Both the position numbers and the translations under genes were made by a program. A stretch of DNA of 57,846 bases, from assembly GCA_943788115.1 (NCBI GenBank), contig CALSPA010000018.1, positions 1 through 57,846 of the forward strand, given 5' to 3'. The notes beneath the pieces were generated by a model. It was not told the origin of the DNA. It did not search any database and worked only from the letters and a program-made list of their open reading frames with translations. Shown here piece by piece: positions 35,542 through 44,449 of this stretch. How positions within the stretch are numbered: position 1 is the stretch's first letter; each line of letters begins with the position of its first letter. Source of the stretch: an uncultured Flavobacteriales bacterium (GTDB lineage Bacteria > Bacteroidota > Bacteroidia > Flavobacteriales_D > Parvicellaceae).

Positions 35542-36100
35542 CTAGAATTTAACTAATTTGTTGGGGTTAATACAGTAGTTTAGTGGTATGTCATGTTCTT
35601 CTGAAACAATCTTTTTTTCAGGCTTCAAAAAAGGAGACCCCAATTAGCGTACATTTTTCATTGCATTTTTCTAAAATCTCATCATAAATTCCTTTTCCAT
35701 AACCAACTCTGTTTCCATTTTCATCATAAGCTAGAAGTGGAATTATAATAGTATTGAAAATGGAAATTTCAACTTCTTTGTAAATAGTTGGTTTTGGTAT
35801 TTGATAGTCGCCAGCTTCAAAAATAGAGCCATTTAATATCTCAACATGCTTTACAGAATTATTGGCTGAGTTATAAATTGAGGTTCCAATTGTGAAATTA
35901 CTATTTCTTACATGGTCTATGAATGGCCAAATATCAACTTCTATTTTAGCTTTAATAGGTAAAAATAAATGAATGTTTCCGGTGGCAATACTCTTTAGCT
36001 GCTCATTAATACTTCTATTATATGAGATTAATTGAGCATTTGTTAAAGATCTTCTTAATAGGGTGTATTTATTTCGATATTCCTTCTTGCTTATTTCCAT
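35542..36100 (-). CDS. 5-formyltetrahydrofolate cyclo-ligase, one frameshift
   Basis: This cytosolic enzyme converts 5-formyl-THF to 5,10-methenyl-THF using ATP. The conserved features are KKEYRNKYTLLRRSL at the N-terminus, IHLFLPIKAKIEVD, and NRVGYGKGIYDEIL (the GxGxGxYD nucleotide/substrate loop). The frame stops early after GVSFFEA at 35618. Dropping one base near 35621-35625 continues as PEKKIVSEEHDIPLNYC and ends with a stop at 35542-35544, for 185 residues, the normal length. Its start overlaps the thioredoxin-like gene by 10 bp. Confidence 0.88.
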
Positions 36101-36645
36101 TTAATGTTACAGCCTATACTTGGTAATTGTTCAAAGTCTAATGTTTTGCTTTCCAGCATATAGTCTAAGACTTTTCTCATGTCTTTTCCATTGTTTTCAA
36201 TTTCGTTTCCTGGTCTAGATCCGTCAATCTGACCTCTGTATATGCAAATTAAATCTTTATCAAAAACACTGAAATCTGGAGTGCATGCAGCGTCATATGC
36301 TTTGGCAACTTTTTGAGTTTCATCATATAAATATTGAAATGGGAAATGAGTATTTATTGCTAATTCTTTCATTTTTTCAGGGGAGTCATCTGGGTAGTTT
36401 ACTACATCGTTAGCGCTAATTGCAACAAAACCTATTTCTTTGCTCATGTAGTCTTTAGCTAAAGACACTAATTGGTCCATAACATGTACAACAAACGGGC
36501 AGTGGTTGCAAATAAACATTACAACTAATCCATTTTTTAATCCGACATCAGATAGGTTGGTGTTTTTCCCTGAAACAACATCAGGCAGATTGAATTCAGG
36601 GGCTGTAAACCCTAAAGGTATTTGAGTGGTTGGAGTACGTGCCAT
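36091..36645 (-). CDS. thioredoxin-like AhpC/TSA family protein
   Basis: This 184-residue peroxiredoxin-like thioredoxin-fold protein has PEFNLPDVVSG, FICNHCPFVVHVM (CxxC at the active site) and YDAACTPDFSVFDKD. It belongs to the 'thioredoxin family' group often found next to cyclo-ligase genes in Flavobacteriia. No signal peptide is present. The ATG at 36645 (MARTPTTQIP) is preferred over 36663 (MKKKKLMARTP). Confidence 0.87.
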   Translation of the reverse strand: MARTPTTQIPLGFTAPEFNLPDVVSGKNTNLSDVGLKNGLVVMFICNHCPFVVHVMDQLVSLAKDYMSKEIGFVAISANDVVNYPDDSPEKMKELAINTHFPFQYLYDETQKVAKAYDAACTPDFSVFDKDLICIYRGQIDGSRPGNEIENNGKDMRKVLDYMLESKTLDFEQLPSIGCNIKWK

Positions 36646-36748
36646 TAATTTTTTTTTCTTCAAATTTAATCAAGGATTGTTAAAGTTGCATTAAATTGTA
36701 TTTAATTAAATAGTAATATTGATTATTTAAAACACATAGCTAAAAAAC

Positions 36749-38143
36749 ATGAAATTTTATTCTTTATTATTTTCAATTTTATTTGCAATTAACTTCACAA
36801 TTGCTCAAGATTTTCAAAAAGATTCTATCCAGCTTAAATCTATTTACAATCAAGTTTTAAACGAGGGAAATGTTTACGAAAATTTAAGGTCTTTATGTAA
36901 AGATGTGGGGCATCGTTTAAGTGGTTCTCCTGGAGCTGCTAAGGCTGTTAATTGGGGGGAAAGATTGTTGAGTAAATATGATCTAGATAGTGTTTGGTTG
37001 CAAGAACTAATGGTTCCTCACTGGGTAAGGGGAGATGTTGAAAGATTAGATTTTATAAGTGGGAATAAAATTTATAAAACCAATTGTACTGCCCTAGGGG
37101 GGTCTGTTGGAACTAACAGCTCTGTGCTTTCAGGTCAAGTTGTAGAAATTCACTCATGGAAAGAAATGGAGGAGCTTGGTAATGAAAAAATTAGTGGAAA
37201 GCTAGTTTTTCTAAATCGTCCAATGAACCCATCCTACATAACAACTTTTCATGCTTATGGAAGTTGTGTTGATCAACGCCATCAAGGAGCAGCAGAAGCA
37301 GCTAAATATGGTGCAATTGGAGTTATAGTGCGATCCATGACTTTGAAATTTGATAATAACCCTCATACTGGATCTATGGGCTATAAAGAAGGAATTGAAA
37401 AAATCCCTGCCGTTGCAGTAAGTACTGTAGATGCTCATAATTTAAGCGAAATGCTAAAGTTAAATCCTCAATTAGTTGCTAAAATGAAATTGAATTGTCA
37501 AACACTTCCAGATGTTTTATCTTATAATGTGATTGGAGAAATTAGGGGTTCAGAATTTCCAGAAAAAGTGATAGTTGTTGGAGGTCATTTAGATTCTTGG
37601 GATATAGGAGAAGGTGCTCATGATGATGGGGCGGGTGTTGTTCAAAGTATTGAAGTAATGAATTTATTTAAAAAGCTTAATATTAGACCTAAACACACAG
37701 TAAGATGTATATTATACATGAATGAGGAAAATGGAAATAGAGGTGGTAAAACATATGCAAGTTTTGTTAAGAATAAAGGAGAAGAGCATATAATGGCTAT
37801 TGAATCTGATAGAGGAGGTTTTAGCCCCAGAGGGTTTAGTGTTGATGGTAGCGATAGTCAGCTTGCTGTAATTCAAACTTTTGAGAATTTATTTGAACCT
37901 TATCAACTTCATTTATTTAAGAAGGGTTATGGTGGGGTAGATATAGGCCCATTAAGAGATGGTAAAATTTGCTTAATTGGTCTTGTTCCTGATTCTCAAC
38001 GTTATTTTGATTTTCATCATGCTCCCACAGATGTTTTTGAAAATGTAAACAAAAGAGAGCTTGAGCTTGGTTCTGCAGCACTTTCGTCAATTATCTATTT
38101 AATTGACAAATATGGATTTAAATCAACTGGTTTTAATCAATAA
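36749..38143 (+). CDS. M28 family zinc aminopeptidase/carboxypeptidase (exported)
   Basis: This 464-residue secreted metallopeptidase resembles carboxypeptidase Q. A signal peptide (to about IAQ, residue 19) is followed by a PA-type inserted domain and the M28 catalytic domain, with Zn ligands in GGHLDSWDIGEGAHDDGAG (His280 and Asp292/293), the general-base Glu in MNEENGNRGG, and FHHAPTDVFE. It probably digests peptides outside the inner membrane. It converges with the NlpC/P60 gene, overlapping it by 11 bp. Confidence 0.9.
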   Translation: MKFYSLLFSILFAINFTIAQDFQKDSIQLKSIYNQVLNEGNVYENLRSLCKDVGHRLSGSPGAAKAVNWGERLLSKYDLDSVWLQELMVPHWVRGDVERLDFISGNKIYKTNCTALGGSVGTNSSVLSGQVVEIHSWKEMEELGNEKISGKLVFLNRPMNPSYITTFHAYGSCVDQRHQGAAEAAKYGAIGVIVRSMTLKFDNNPHTGSMGYKEGIEKIPAVAVSTVDAHNLSEMLKLNPQLVAKMKLNCQTLPDVLSYNVIGEIRGSEFPEKVIVVGGHLDSWDIGEGAHDDGAGVVQSIEVMNLFKKLNIRPKHTVRCILYMNEENGNRGGKTYASFVKNKGEEHIMAIESDRGGFSPRGFSVDGSDSQLAVIQTFENLFEPYQLHLFKKGYGGVDIGPLRDGKICLIGLVPDSQRYFDFHHAPTDVFENVNKRELELGSAALSSIIYLIDKYGFKSTGFNQ

Positions 38144-38987
38144 TTCTTCCTGCAAACTGAAATTTGGGAAACCAGTAAGTATTACTTGTTACATTTGAAA
38201 TAATAATTCCCTTACTTGAAGATGCGTGAATCATTTTTAATTCCTCTCCTCTGTTTTTAATAGCAATTCCAACATGAGTAATTTTATTTTTTGATTGTCC
38301 AAAAAATAGCAAATCACCATCTTTAATGTTTTTAAACTTTACACTTTTAGCATAATTTGATTGGTCTTTGGCAGTTCTTGGAAGCTTAAGGCTGTAATTA
38401 AGGAAAACGTCCTTAGTAAATCCTGAGCAGTCAAACCCATTTCGGGTATTTCCACCATAAACATAAGGAATGCCAAGGTAGGTTTTAGCATAATTAATAA
38501 CTGTTTGTTCACCAGCATAAACGTTCGTTTTCTCAGTTTCAATAATAGCTAAATTGTCATAACTGTTAGCAGAGTTGTTGTATATTTTTTTATAGGATTC
38601 GTATAGCTTTTTTGATTCATCTAATCTGTTTTTGTTTTTTAGTTTAGCTATGTCTGTTTCTAATTTTTCTTTATAATTAATCGAATAAATTGAAGCTATT
38701 GAAAATTCAATTTTATTTTCATCTAGTATTGAGGCGGTTTTGTTACTCAATGAAAATAATTTTATAAAATTCAAATCTTTTTCTAATAAGTAAGATGAAA
38801 GTGAGCTGTATAAAGAGTAAATATTATTGTTGTCAAGATTATTTTTCTTTATTGCTCTTTTACACTTTCTTTCTACAATTCTATAATTACCCTGTTTAAA
38901 CAAAAGATTTAGCTTGTCAATTTTTTTTGTTTGACTAGGAATTATTATTGTAAATAATAGAATTACAGCAGTAGCTAAAATTTTCAT
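38133..38987 (-). CDS. NlpC/P60 family cysteine hydrolase (peptidoglycan)
   Basis: This 284-residue exported protein has a signal peptide, a helical, TPR-like N-terminal half (to about residue 150) and an NlpC/P60 domain. The catalytic Cys187 is in RNGFDCSGF, His238 in KITHVGIAI and a third polar residue (His254) in MIHASSSKG. It would cut peptide bonds in murein stem peptides. It overlaps the M28 gene tail-to-tail. Confidence 0.9.
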   Translation of the reverse strand: MKILATAVILLFTIIIPSQTKKIDKLNLLFKQGNYRIVERKCKRAIKKNNLDNNNIYSLYSSLSSYLLEKDLNFIKLFSLSNKTASILDENKIEFSIASIYSINYKEKLETDIAKLKNKNRLDESKKLYESYKKIYNNSANSYDNLAIIETEKTNVYAGEQTVINYAKTYLGIPYVYGGNTRNGFDCSGFTKDVFLNYSLKLPRTAKDQSNYAKSVKFKNIKDGDLLFFGQSKNKITHVGIAIKNRGEELKMIHASSSKGIIISNVTSNTYWFPKFQFAGRIID

Positions 38988-39081
38988 ATTACAAAGTTCA
39001 ATAAAATCATTTCTTATTCGAAAGTTTTATTATACGAGTTCCCACATTAAATTGTTAATTTTAAGGCATACAAATTTCAAA

Positions 39082-39810
39082 ATGAAAGAGAAAGTCACTT
39101 TAGATATTTTAGCTTTTGCTGCCCATCCAGACGATGTGGAATTAGCTGCTTCTGGCACTGTGGTTAAACACGTCTCTATGGGGAAAACAGTTGGTGTGGT
39201 TGATTTGACTAAAGGAGAAATGGGTACTAGAGGAACGGTTGAGCAGAGAGCAGCTGAAGCTGCAGAATCTACTAAGATTTTGGGGCTTTCAGCAAGAGTT
39301 AATCTTGGTTTAAAAGATTGTTTTTTTGATGAAAATGAACAGGATTTGCTAAAGATTGTTGAACAAATAAGAAGGTTTAACCCTAAAATTGTTTTGTGTA
39401 ATGCTATTAGTGATAGGCATCCTGACCATTCAAGAGCTAGTCGTTTAGTTTCTAGGGCTTGCTTTTTAGCTGGATTACAAAAAATTAAAACAAATTTTAA
39501 TGGAAGTCAACAGGTTGCTTTTAGACCAGACGCTGTTTATCACTACATTCAAGATCGTTGGGTAGATCCAGACTTTATTGTTGATGTAACTGCTTACTAC
39601 GACAAAAAAATTCAATCAATACTTGCTTTCAAATCTCAATTTTTTAATCCTGACAGTGTTGAACCTGAAACACCTATATCATCTGAGGGTTTTATAGATT
39701 CCATAAAGGCAAAAGACATGGTTTTGGGTAGGTTTATTAATGCGAAATATGCTGAAGGTTTTACAGTTGAACGATTTTTAGGAGTAGAAGACATTACAAA
39801 ACTTAAATAA
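39082..39810 (+). CDS. bshB1: bacillithiol biosynthesis deacetylase BshB1
   Basis: This zinc-dependent deacetylase of the PIG-L family converts GlcNAc-malate to GlcN-malate in bacillithiol synthesis. The metal-binding AHPDDVE begins at residue 14, followed by DLTKGEMGTRGT, LGLKDCFF, and the catalytic-site SDRHPDHSRASRL. It has 242 residues from the ATG at 39082; the in-frame TTG at 39052 is less likely. bshA and bshC are not in the window. The coiled-coil lipoprotein follows 10 bp later. Confidence 0.92.
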   Translation: MKEKVTLDILAFAAHPDDVELAASGTVVKHVSMGKTVGVVDLTKGEMGTRGTVEQRAAEAAESTKILGLSARVNLGLKDCFFDENEQDLLKIVEQIRRFNPKIVLCNAISDRHPDHSRASRLVSRACFLAGLQKIKTNFNGSQQVAFRPDAVYHYIQDRWVDPDFIVDVTAYYDKKIQSILAFKSQFFNPDSVEPETPISSEGFIDSIKAKDMVLGRFINAKYAEGFTVERFLGVEDITKLK

Positions 39811-39820
39811 ATTTTAATAC

Positions 39821-40678
39821 ATGAAATATTTTACTTTAACATTATTAGCATTTTTTTTAATTAGTTGTACTAATGAAGAACCGATTTCTCAAGATGCTGA
39901 ATCTATAATGGTTTTAGATGAATTGAAGAAAGAGAATTTACAACTCAATAGAGAAATTAGTGGTAGAGATTCTTTGGTTAATAATTACGCAAAATCTATA
40001 AATGAAATAAGAACTAACCTTGCTAAAATTAGAAATCAAGAAGAGCTCATAATACAGCAGAGAAATAACCCTGAAAACCTTACAGTAGATAATGCCAATT
40101 TAGTTGAAGAGATTCAGCTCATAGGACAATTGATGATAGATAATAAAGTGATAATTAAAAGCTTAAGTGATAAGCTTAAAAGCTCTGATAGTCAGTTAAT
40201 TGAGCTAGAAAAACTTGTCACTTCATTATCTGAAGATGTTCAGAAAAAAAACATGGAAATATTCTACCTTCAGGAAGAGTTGGAAAACATGGACGCTTCA
40301 TTTTCTGAACTTTTTAAACAATACAACCAAAGAGTAGATGAGCTAGATAATGTAAAAGACATTTTGAATACAGCATGGTTTACATTCGGATCAAAAAATG
40401 AATTGTTGGCTAATGGAGTAATTACAAAAGAAGGAGGTTTTATAGGTATTGGTAAGAATTCTGTTTTAAAAGATGATTTTAATAAGTCTTACTTCAACCA
40501 GGTAAAAATTGATGAACTTAATGAGATACCTATGGGTGTTAAAAGTGCCAAAATTATTACATCTCATCCCTCTAGTTCCTACAAATTGGTAGGAGATGGT
40601 AAGGTTGATAAACTTATTATTCTTGATGCTACAATTTTTTGGGGAAATTCAAAATACCTTGTTGTTGAAGTGAAATAG
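39821..40678 (+). CDS. coiled-coil lipoprotein of unknown function
   Basis: This 285-residue protein has a lipobox LISCTN (Cys16), a long parallel coiled coil (about residues 30-170, containing LKKENLQLNREIS) and a beta-rich C-terminal domain with TAWFTFGSKNELLANGV, IGKNSVLKDDF and HPSSSYKLVG. Similar Bacteroidota proteins are sometimes named Cbp1-type collagen-binding adhesins by homology, which says little about function. It lies only 6 bp before the L,D-transpeptidase gene, so the two may act together at the wall. Confidence 0.72.
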   Translation: MKYFTLTLLAFFLISCTNEEPISQDAESIMVLDELKKENLQLNREISGRDSLVNNYAKSINEIRTNLAKIRNQEELIIQQRNNPENLTVDNANLVEEIQLIGQLMIDNKVIIKSLSDKLKSSDSQLIELEKLVTSLSEDVQKKNMEIFYLQEELENMDASFSELFKQYNQRVDELDNVKDILNTAWFTFGSKNELLANGVITKEGGFIGIGKNSVLKDDFNKSYFNQVKIDELNEIPMGVKSAKIITSHPSSSYKLVGDGKVDKLIILDATIFWGNSKYLVVEVK

Positions 40679-40684
40679 CTATAG

Positions 40685-42274
40685 ATGATGCAAATAATGA
40701 AATATTTTAAAAAATCAATTTTAAACTTTTTTAAAATACTATTGCTTTTAACTTTTGTTTCATGTGAGCAAGAAGTTGATCAGGTTGTTGAAGTTATATC
40801 TCCTTATAAAACGGAAAACGATAAGCTAAAACAAGTTCTTAAGCCATTAGGTTTATCTTCCGTTAAAGATTTTTATAATGTTAATGACAACAATCTAATT
40901 TGGATAAACGATAGCTTACACCTTAATGAAAAAGCTGAAAATTTAATTGAAACATTAAATAATGCAGAGAATTATGGTTTAGTTTCCAGTTCCTATTTAG
41001 GGAATTATGATTTAAACGACCTTTCACTTATTTCTAAAGACACATTACTTTCTTCTGTTTTTATAGATTTTATTTTTGATTTGAATTGCGGTGTTTTTAC
41101 AGATGAGAGTTTAACTTCTCCATTTCCTGCTGCTGATAGAAATAAAGATGAGCTGGTAGCTGGATTGGCTGAAATGGTAGATACATCTTCCATTGATGAA
41201 ATAATCGTGAATTATAGTCCTAAGCATTCGCAGTACATTTCACTAATAGCTGTTTTGAAAAAATATAATTTAAGAACAAAATTAGTTGAAGACCAAGTTG
41301 ATGTTCCATCTAATAAAAAAGATTCTCTTAATTACCTTAGCTATGCAGCAAAAGCTTTAGTAATTCATGGTTTTTTAGATTCTGAAAACGTTTCTGACTC
41401 TATAATTATTTCTAGGGTTAAGGATTTCCAATTTGAACATGGCTTAAACTCTGATGGTGTTGTAGGATCAAAAACAGCAAAATTACTTTCTAAGAGTCCT
41501 TTTTCATATTTCTTAAGTGCAGCATTGGCTTTAGATAAATGGAGAGGGAAAGATATTTGGTCTGAGAATCGAATTGATATTAATATTCCAGGGTACAAGC
41601 TCAGGTATTTTAAAAATAATGAGTTGGTTAGAATGCATAAAGTCATTGTTGGAAATGTTAAAGCTCAGACCATTGAAATTCTGGACAGTGTAGAGTACAT
41701 AGTTGTTTATCCTTATTGGTATGTTCCTAGAAGTATAATCAATCATGAAATGTTGCCAAAAGCAAGAAAGGATTCTACATATTTTAAAAGGAAAGGTTTT
41801 GAAATATTAAAGGGTAGATCAGTGGTTAATTCTGATAACATTGATTATAATTCATCCTTTAGGTATACTGTTAGGCAAAAAGGTGGGAGTTCAAATGCGT
41901 TAGGTTTGGTTAAATTTATTTTTCCAAACCCTTCGAGCATATACCTACACGATACTCCTTCAAAAAAGCTATTTAATAAAGAGGTTAGGGCTTTTAGTCA
42001 TGGATGTATAAGGCTTCAAGACCCTTTAGATCTAGCTTATGTTGTGTTGGAAGATGATCAAAGTAATTTCAACAAAGAAAAGGTGAAAAGTGTCATTAAG
42101 AATAAGCAGCGTACTAGAGTCAATTTAAATAATAAACTTGCTATTTACGTTCATTACACATTGGCTAGTGTGATAGACTCTTCTATAGTTTTTCATGAAG
42201 ATATATACGGAAAAGAAAAAGAATCACTTAAGGTGCTTAAAAAGATATTTCAGAAGGGAATCCTTCTTCATTAA
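40685..42274 (+). CDS. L,D-transpeptidase lipoprotein (YcbB/LdtD-like)
   Basis: This protein of about 529 residues has a signal sequence with lipobox FVSC near residue 27, a scaffold region, a peptidoglycan-binding-like domain (VKDFQFEHGLNSDGVVGSKT) and a C-terminal YkuD catalytic domain. The catalytic motif is SHGCIRLQDP, with Cys441. The order (scaffold, PG-binding, catalytic with a large insertion) is that of YcbB-type enzymes, which form 3-3 cross-links. The ATG at 40697 (MKYFKK) is an alternative start. It converges with a second L,D-transpeptidase gene, overlapping by 38 bp. Confidence 0.9.
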   Translation: MMQIMKYFKKSILNFFKILLLLTFVSCEQEVDQVVEVISPYKTENDKLKQVLKPLGLSSVKDFYNVNDNNLIWINDSLHLNEKAENLIETLNNAENYGLVSSSYLGNYDLNDLSLISKDTLLSSVFIDFIFDLNCGVFTDESLTSPFPAADRNKDELVAGLAEMVDTSSIDEIIVNYSPKHSQYISLIAVLKKYNLRTKLVEDQVDVPSNKKDSLNYLSYAAKALVIHGFLDSENVSDSIIISRVKDFQFEHGLNSDGVVGSKTAKLLSKSPFSYFLSAALALDKWRGKDIWSENRIDINIPGYKLRYFKNNELVRMHKVIVGNVKAQTIEILDSVEYIVVYPYWYVPRSIINHEMLPKARKDSTYFKRKGFEILKGRSVVNSDNIDYNSSFRYTVRQKGGSSNALGLVKFIFPNPSSIYLHDTPSKKLFNKEVRAFSHGCIRLQDPLDLAYVVLEDDQSNFNKEKVKSVIKNKQRTRVNLNNKLAIYVHYTLASVIDSSIVFHEDIYGKEKESLKVLKKIFQKGILLH

Positions 42275-42959
42275 TTATAAGCTCTTTTCCTTTTTTTAGA
42301 ATTTTTGATTGTGATAAATATTTCTTGTCAGGGTAATAGATGAAAAAACAGCTTCCATCTTTAATTTTTGAAATTATTTTTTCATAGCCATTAATTGGAA
42401 GGGCAGGGCATCCATAACTTCTTCCTAGTCTACCGTGCTCCTTAATAAATTCATAGCTAACATAATCTGCTTTGTGAACCACAATGTCTCTCACTCTTGC
42501 CTTAGAATTACAATATTCAAGGCCGTCCATTCTCATAGAGAGCCCATTGCCTCCATTGTATGTTTCTGCAGTTGTATAAAACCCAAGGCTTGTTTGGTAA
42601 CTGTTAACTGTGTTTGAAAAATATTTAGCAAACTCGCTTCCAGTATTTTTACCATGAGCTATCAATGATTTAGCGATTAATTTTTTTTCTTTCACATCAA
42701 TTAAAAAGTAACGCTCCTTATTAGCACTTGTAGACATGTCTACAATAGATAAATATCTTGAATTCTTGAGTTTCCCGTTTTGAAGCAAATGAAAATAGCC
42801 TGTTAATGATTTGTGGAAAATGTGATAATCTAAACTTAGATTATCGATTTCAGAATATAATTTTTTAGAATAATCCTCTATTTTAAGAGGAGTGTTTGTG
42901 CTATTTAGAAATAATAACAAGCAAAAAAAACTCAAAGAATATGTCCAGATTGACTTCAT
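42237..42959 (-). CDS. murein L,D-transpeptidase catalytic domain protein (YkuD_2 type)
   Basis: This 240-residue exported protein has the second L,D-transpeptidase family signature: HGKNTGSEFAKYFSNT, GLSMRMDGLE, IVVHKADY (His162) and GRLGRSYGCPALPI (catalytic Cys184). A hydrophobic N-terminus serves as signal or anchor. It may cut or transfer lipoprotein or anchor cross-links rather than 3-3 links. It overlaps the YcbB-like gene tail-to-tail, giving a compact pair of opposite enzymes. Confidence 0.87.
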   Translation of the reverse strand: MKSIWTYSLSFFCLLLFLNSTNTPLKIEDYSKKLYSEIDNLSLDYHIFHKSLTGYFHLLQNGKLKNSRYLSIVDMSTSANKERYFLIDVKEKKLIAKSLIAHGKNTGSEFAKYFSNTVNSYQTSLGFYTTAETYNGGNGLSMRMDGLEYCNSKARVRDIVVHKADYVSYEFIKEHGRLGRSYGCPALPINGYEKIISKIKDGSCFFIYYPDKKYLSQSKILKKGKELIINEEGFPSEISF

Positions 42960-43047
42960 AATTTTGGCAAATATATATTATTTATCAATTATATTCTCGG
43001 AATGTTTTAAATAGAAATAAGGTGTAATGTGTTAATAAACAGCAGTG

Positions 43048-43827
43048 TTAGCTATTTAATGCAGCTCTTATTTTCATTGCTTTTTTTAGAATAGGTTCTA
43101 AGTTATCTAGCTTAAGCATTGTGTGTGGGTCACTTTTGGCTTCTGAAGGATTAGGATGGGTTTCAATAAAAAAGCCATCTGCTCCTGTAGAAATTGCACT
43201 TAAAGCAATAGCTTCTATAAGTGAAGGGTCACCACCAGTAACACCACTTGTTTGATTTGGCTTCTGAACAGAGTGTGTGCAATCCATTATTACAGGAGCT
43301 CCAAGCTGTTTCATTTTGAAAATCGATGTCGCATCAACAATTAAATCATTGTATCCAAAGCTGTTTCCTCTTTCACAAAGCCAGGCATTATTGTTTCCTG
43401 TAGATTTAACTTTTTCTAAAGCGAATTGCATAGATTCTGGAGACATAAACTGACCTTTTTTAATGTTAACACCTAAACCAGAATTTCCAGCTGCAATTAG
43501 AAGTGATGTTTGTCTGCATAAAAATGCAGGTATTTGTAAGTGTTGAACATATTTAGATACATTCTCTACTTCATAACTTTCATGAATGTCCGTTATTGTT
43601 TGAATGCCGATTTTTTCTCCAATTTCTTTAAGAATGTTAAGCGCTTTTGTGTCTCCAATACCTGTAAAGCTATCTAATCTTGATCGGTTAGCTTTTCTAT
43701 AACTGCCTTTAAAAATGAAATTTATATCTAATGACTTACAAATATTATTTACATGATTAGCAATCTGCAAAGATGTTTCCATGTCTTCTATTGCACATGG
43801 TCCTGCAATTAAGGTGAATTTATTCAT
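43048..43827 (-). CDS. kdsA: 3-deoxy-8-phosphooctulonate synthase (Kdo8P synthase)
   Basis: This enzyme condenses arabinose-5-phosphate with phosphoenolpyruvate to give Kdo-8-phosphate for LPS. Conserved blocks are LIAGPCAIED, FKGSYRKANRS, GIGDTKALNILKEIG, CERGNSFGYNDLIVD and HSVQKPNQTSGVTGGD. The Asn in KANRS in place of the metal-ligand Cys in metal-dependent enzymes suggests the metal-independent class. The ATG at 43827 overlaps the kdsD stop by 8 bp; the longer start at 43848 is less likely. Confidence 0.95.
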   Translation of the reverse strand: MNKFTLIAGPCAIEDMETSLQIANHVNNICKSLDINFIFKGSYRKANRSRLDSFTGIGDTKALNILKEIGEKIGIQTITDIHESYEVENVSKYVQHLQIPAFLCRQTSLLIAAGNSGLGVNIKKGQFMSPESMQFALEKVKSTGNNNAWLCERGNSFGYNDLIVDATSIFKMKQLGAPVIMDCTHSVQKPNQTSGVTGGDPSLIEAIALSAISTGADGFFIETHPNPSEAKSDPHTMLKLDNLEPILKKAMKIRAALNS

Positions 43828-44419
43828 TTTCTTTAGCTTTTTTTCCAAGATAACCGCTGTGATGTCTTTTGGCGTAATCAGACTTGTTGAAACCGATTTT
43901 TTCCATCATGCTCACAACTAAAACATCACCAACTACTGTCATTACAGTTGTGGATGTTGTTGGTGTTAGTCCTAATGGACAAATTTCTTCAGGGTTTCCT
44001 GTGTGAAGTGTGATGTCTGCTAAATTGCTTAATGGGCTTTCTTTTCTTCCAGTTAATGCAATAATTGGAATTCCATCGTGGAGTTGTTTAACCAGTGTAT
44101 TGAATTCTAAAACCTCTCTTGTTTTACCAGAATTTGAAATTAACAATAGAGTATCGTTTGTTTGTACTAATCCAAGATCACCATGTTGTGCTTCACTAGG
44201 GTGAATAAATACCGCTGGTGTACCTGTAGATGATAGAGTGGTGGCTATGTTCATTCCTATCTGACCAGCTTTACCCATGCCGCTAATAACAAGTTTGCCT
44301 CCCTTTTCATGTACTCGTTCGTTTAAGATTGCTATGGCTTGTTCAATAACTCCATCTATAGGAATGTTTCGAATTGCTTCAATTTCTAGTTCAATTAGTT
44401 GCTTAATTTTAGTTTTCAA
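43820..44419 (-). CDS. kdsD: arabinose-5-phosphate isomerase, single SIS domain
   Basis: This 199-residue SIS-domain isomerase converts ribulose-5-phosphate to arabinose-5-phosphate, the first step of Kdo synthesis. Signatures are GKLVISGMGKAGQIG, HPSEAQHGDLG, SNSGKTREVLEF and CPLGLTPTTSTT. Unlike E. coli KdsD/KpsF (about 320 residues), it has no C-terminal CBS pair. CBS-less forms are known from Bacteroidota and from catalytic-only isomerases. It lies between kdsB and kdsA, with which it shares a single pathway. Confidence 0.92.
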   Translation of the reverse strand: MKTKIKQLIELEIEAIRNIPIDGVIEQAIAILNERVHEKGGKLVISGMGKAGQIGMNIATTLSSTGTPAVFIHPSEAQHGDLGLVQTNDTLLLISNSGKTREVLEFNTLVKQLHDGIPIIALTGRKESPLSNLADITLHTGNPEEICPLGLTPTTSTTVMTVVGDVLVVSMMEKIGFNKSDYAKRHHSGYLGKKAKENE

Positions 44420-44449
44420 ATTTTAAAATTTTTACAAAAATAGATATTC

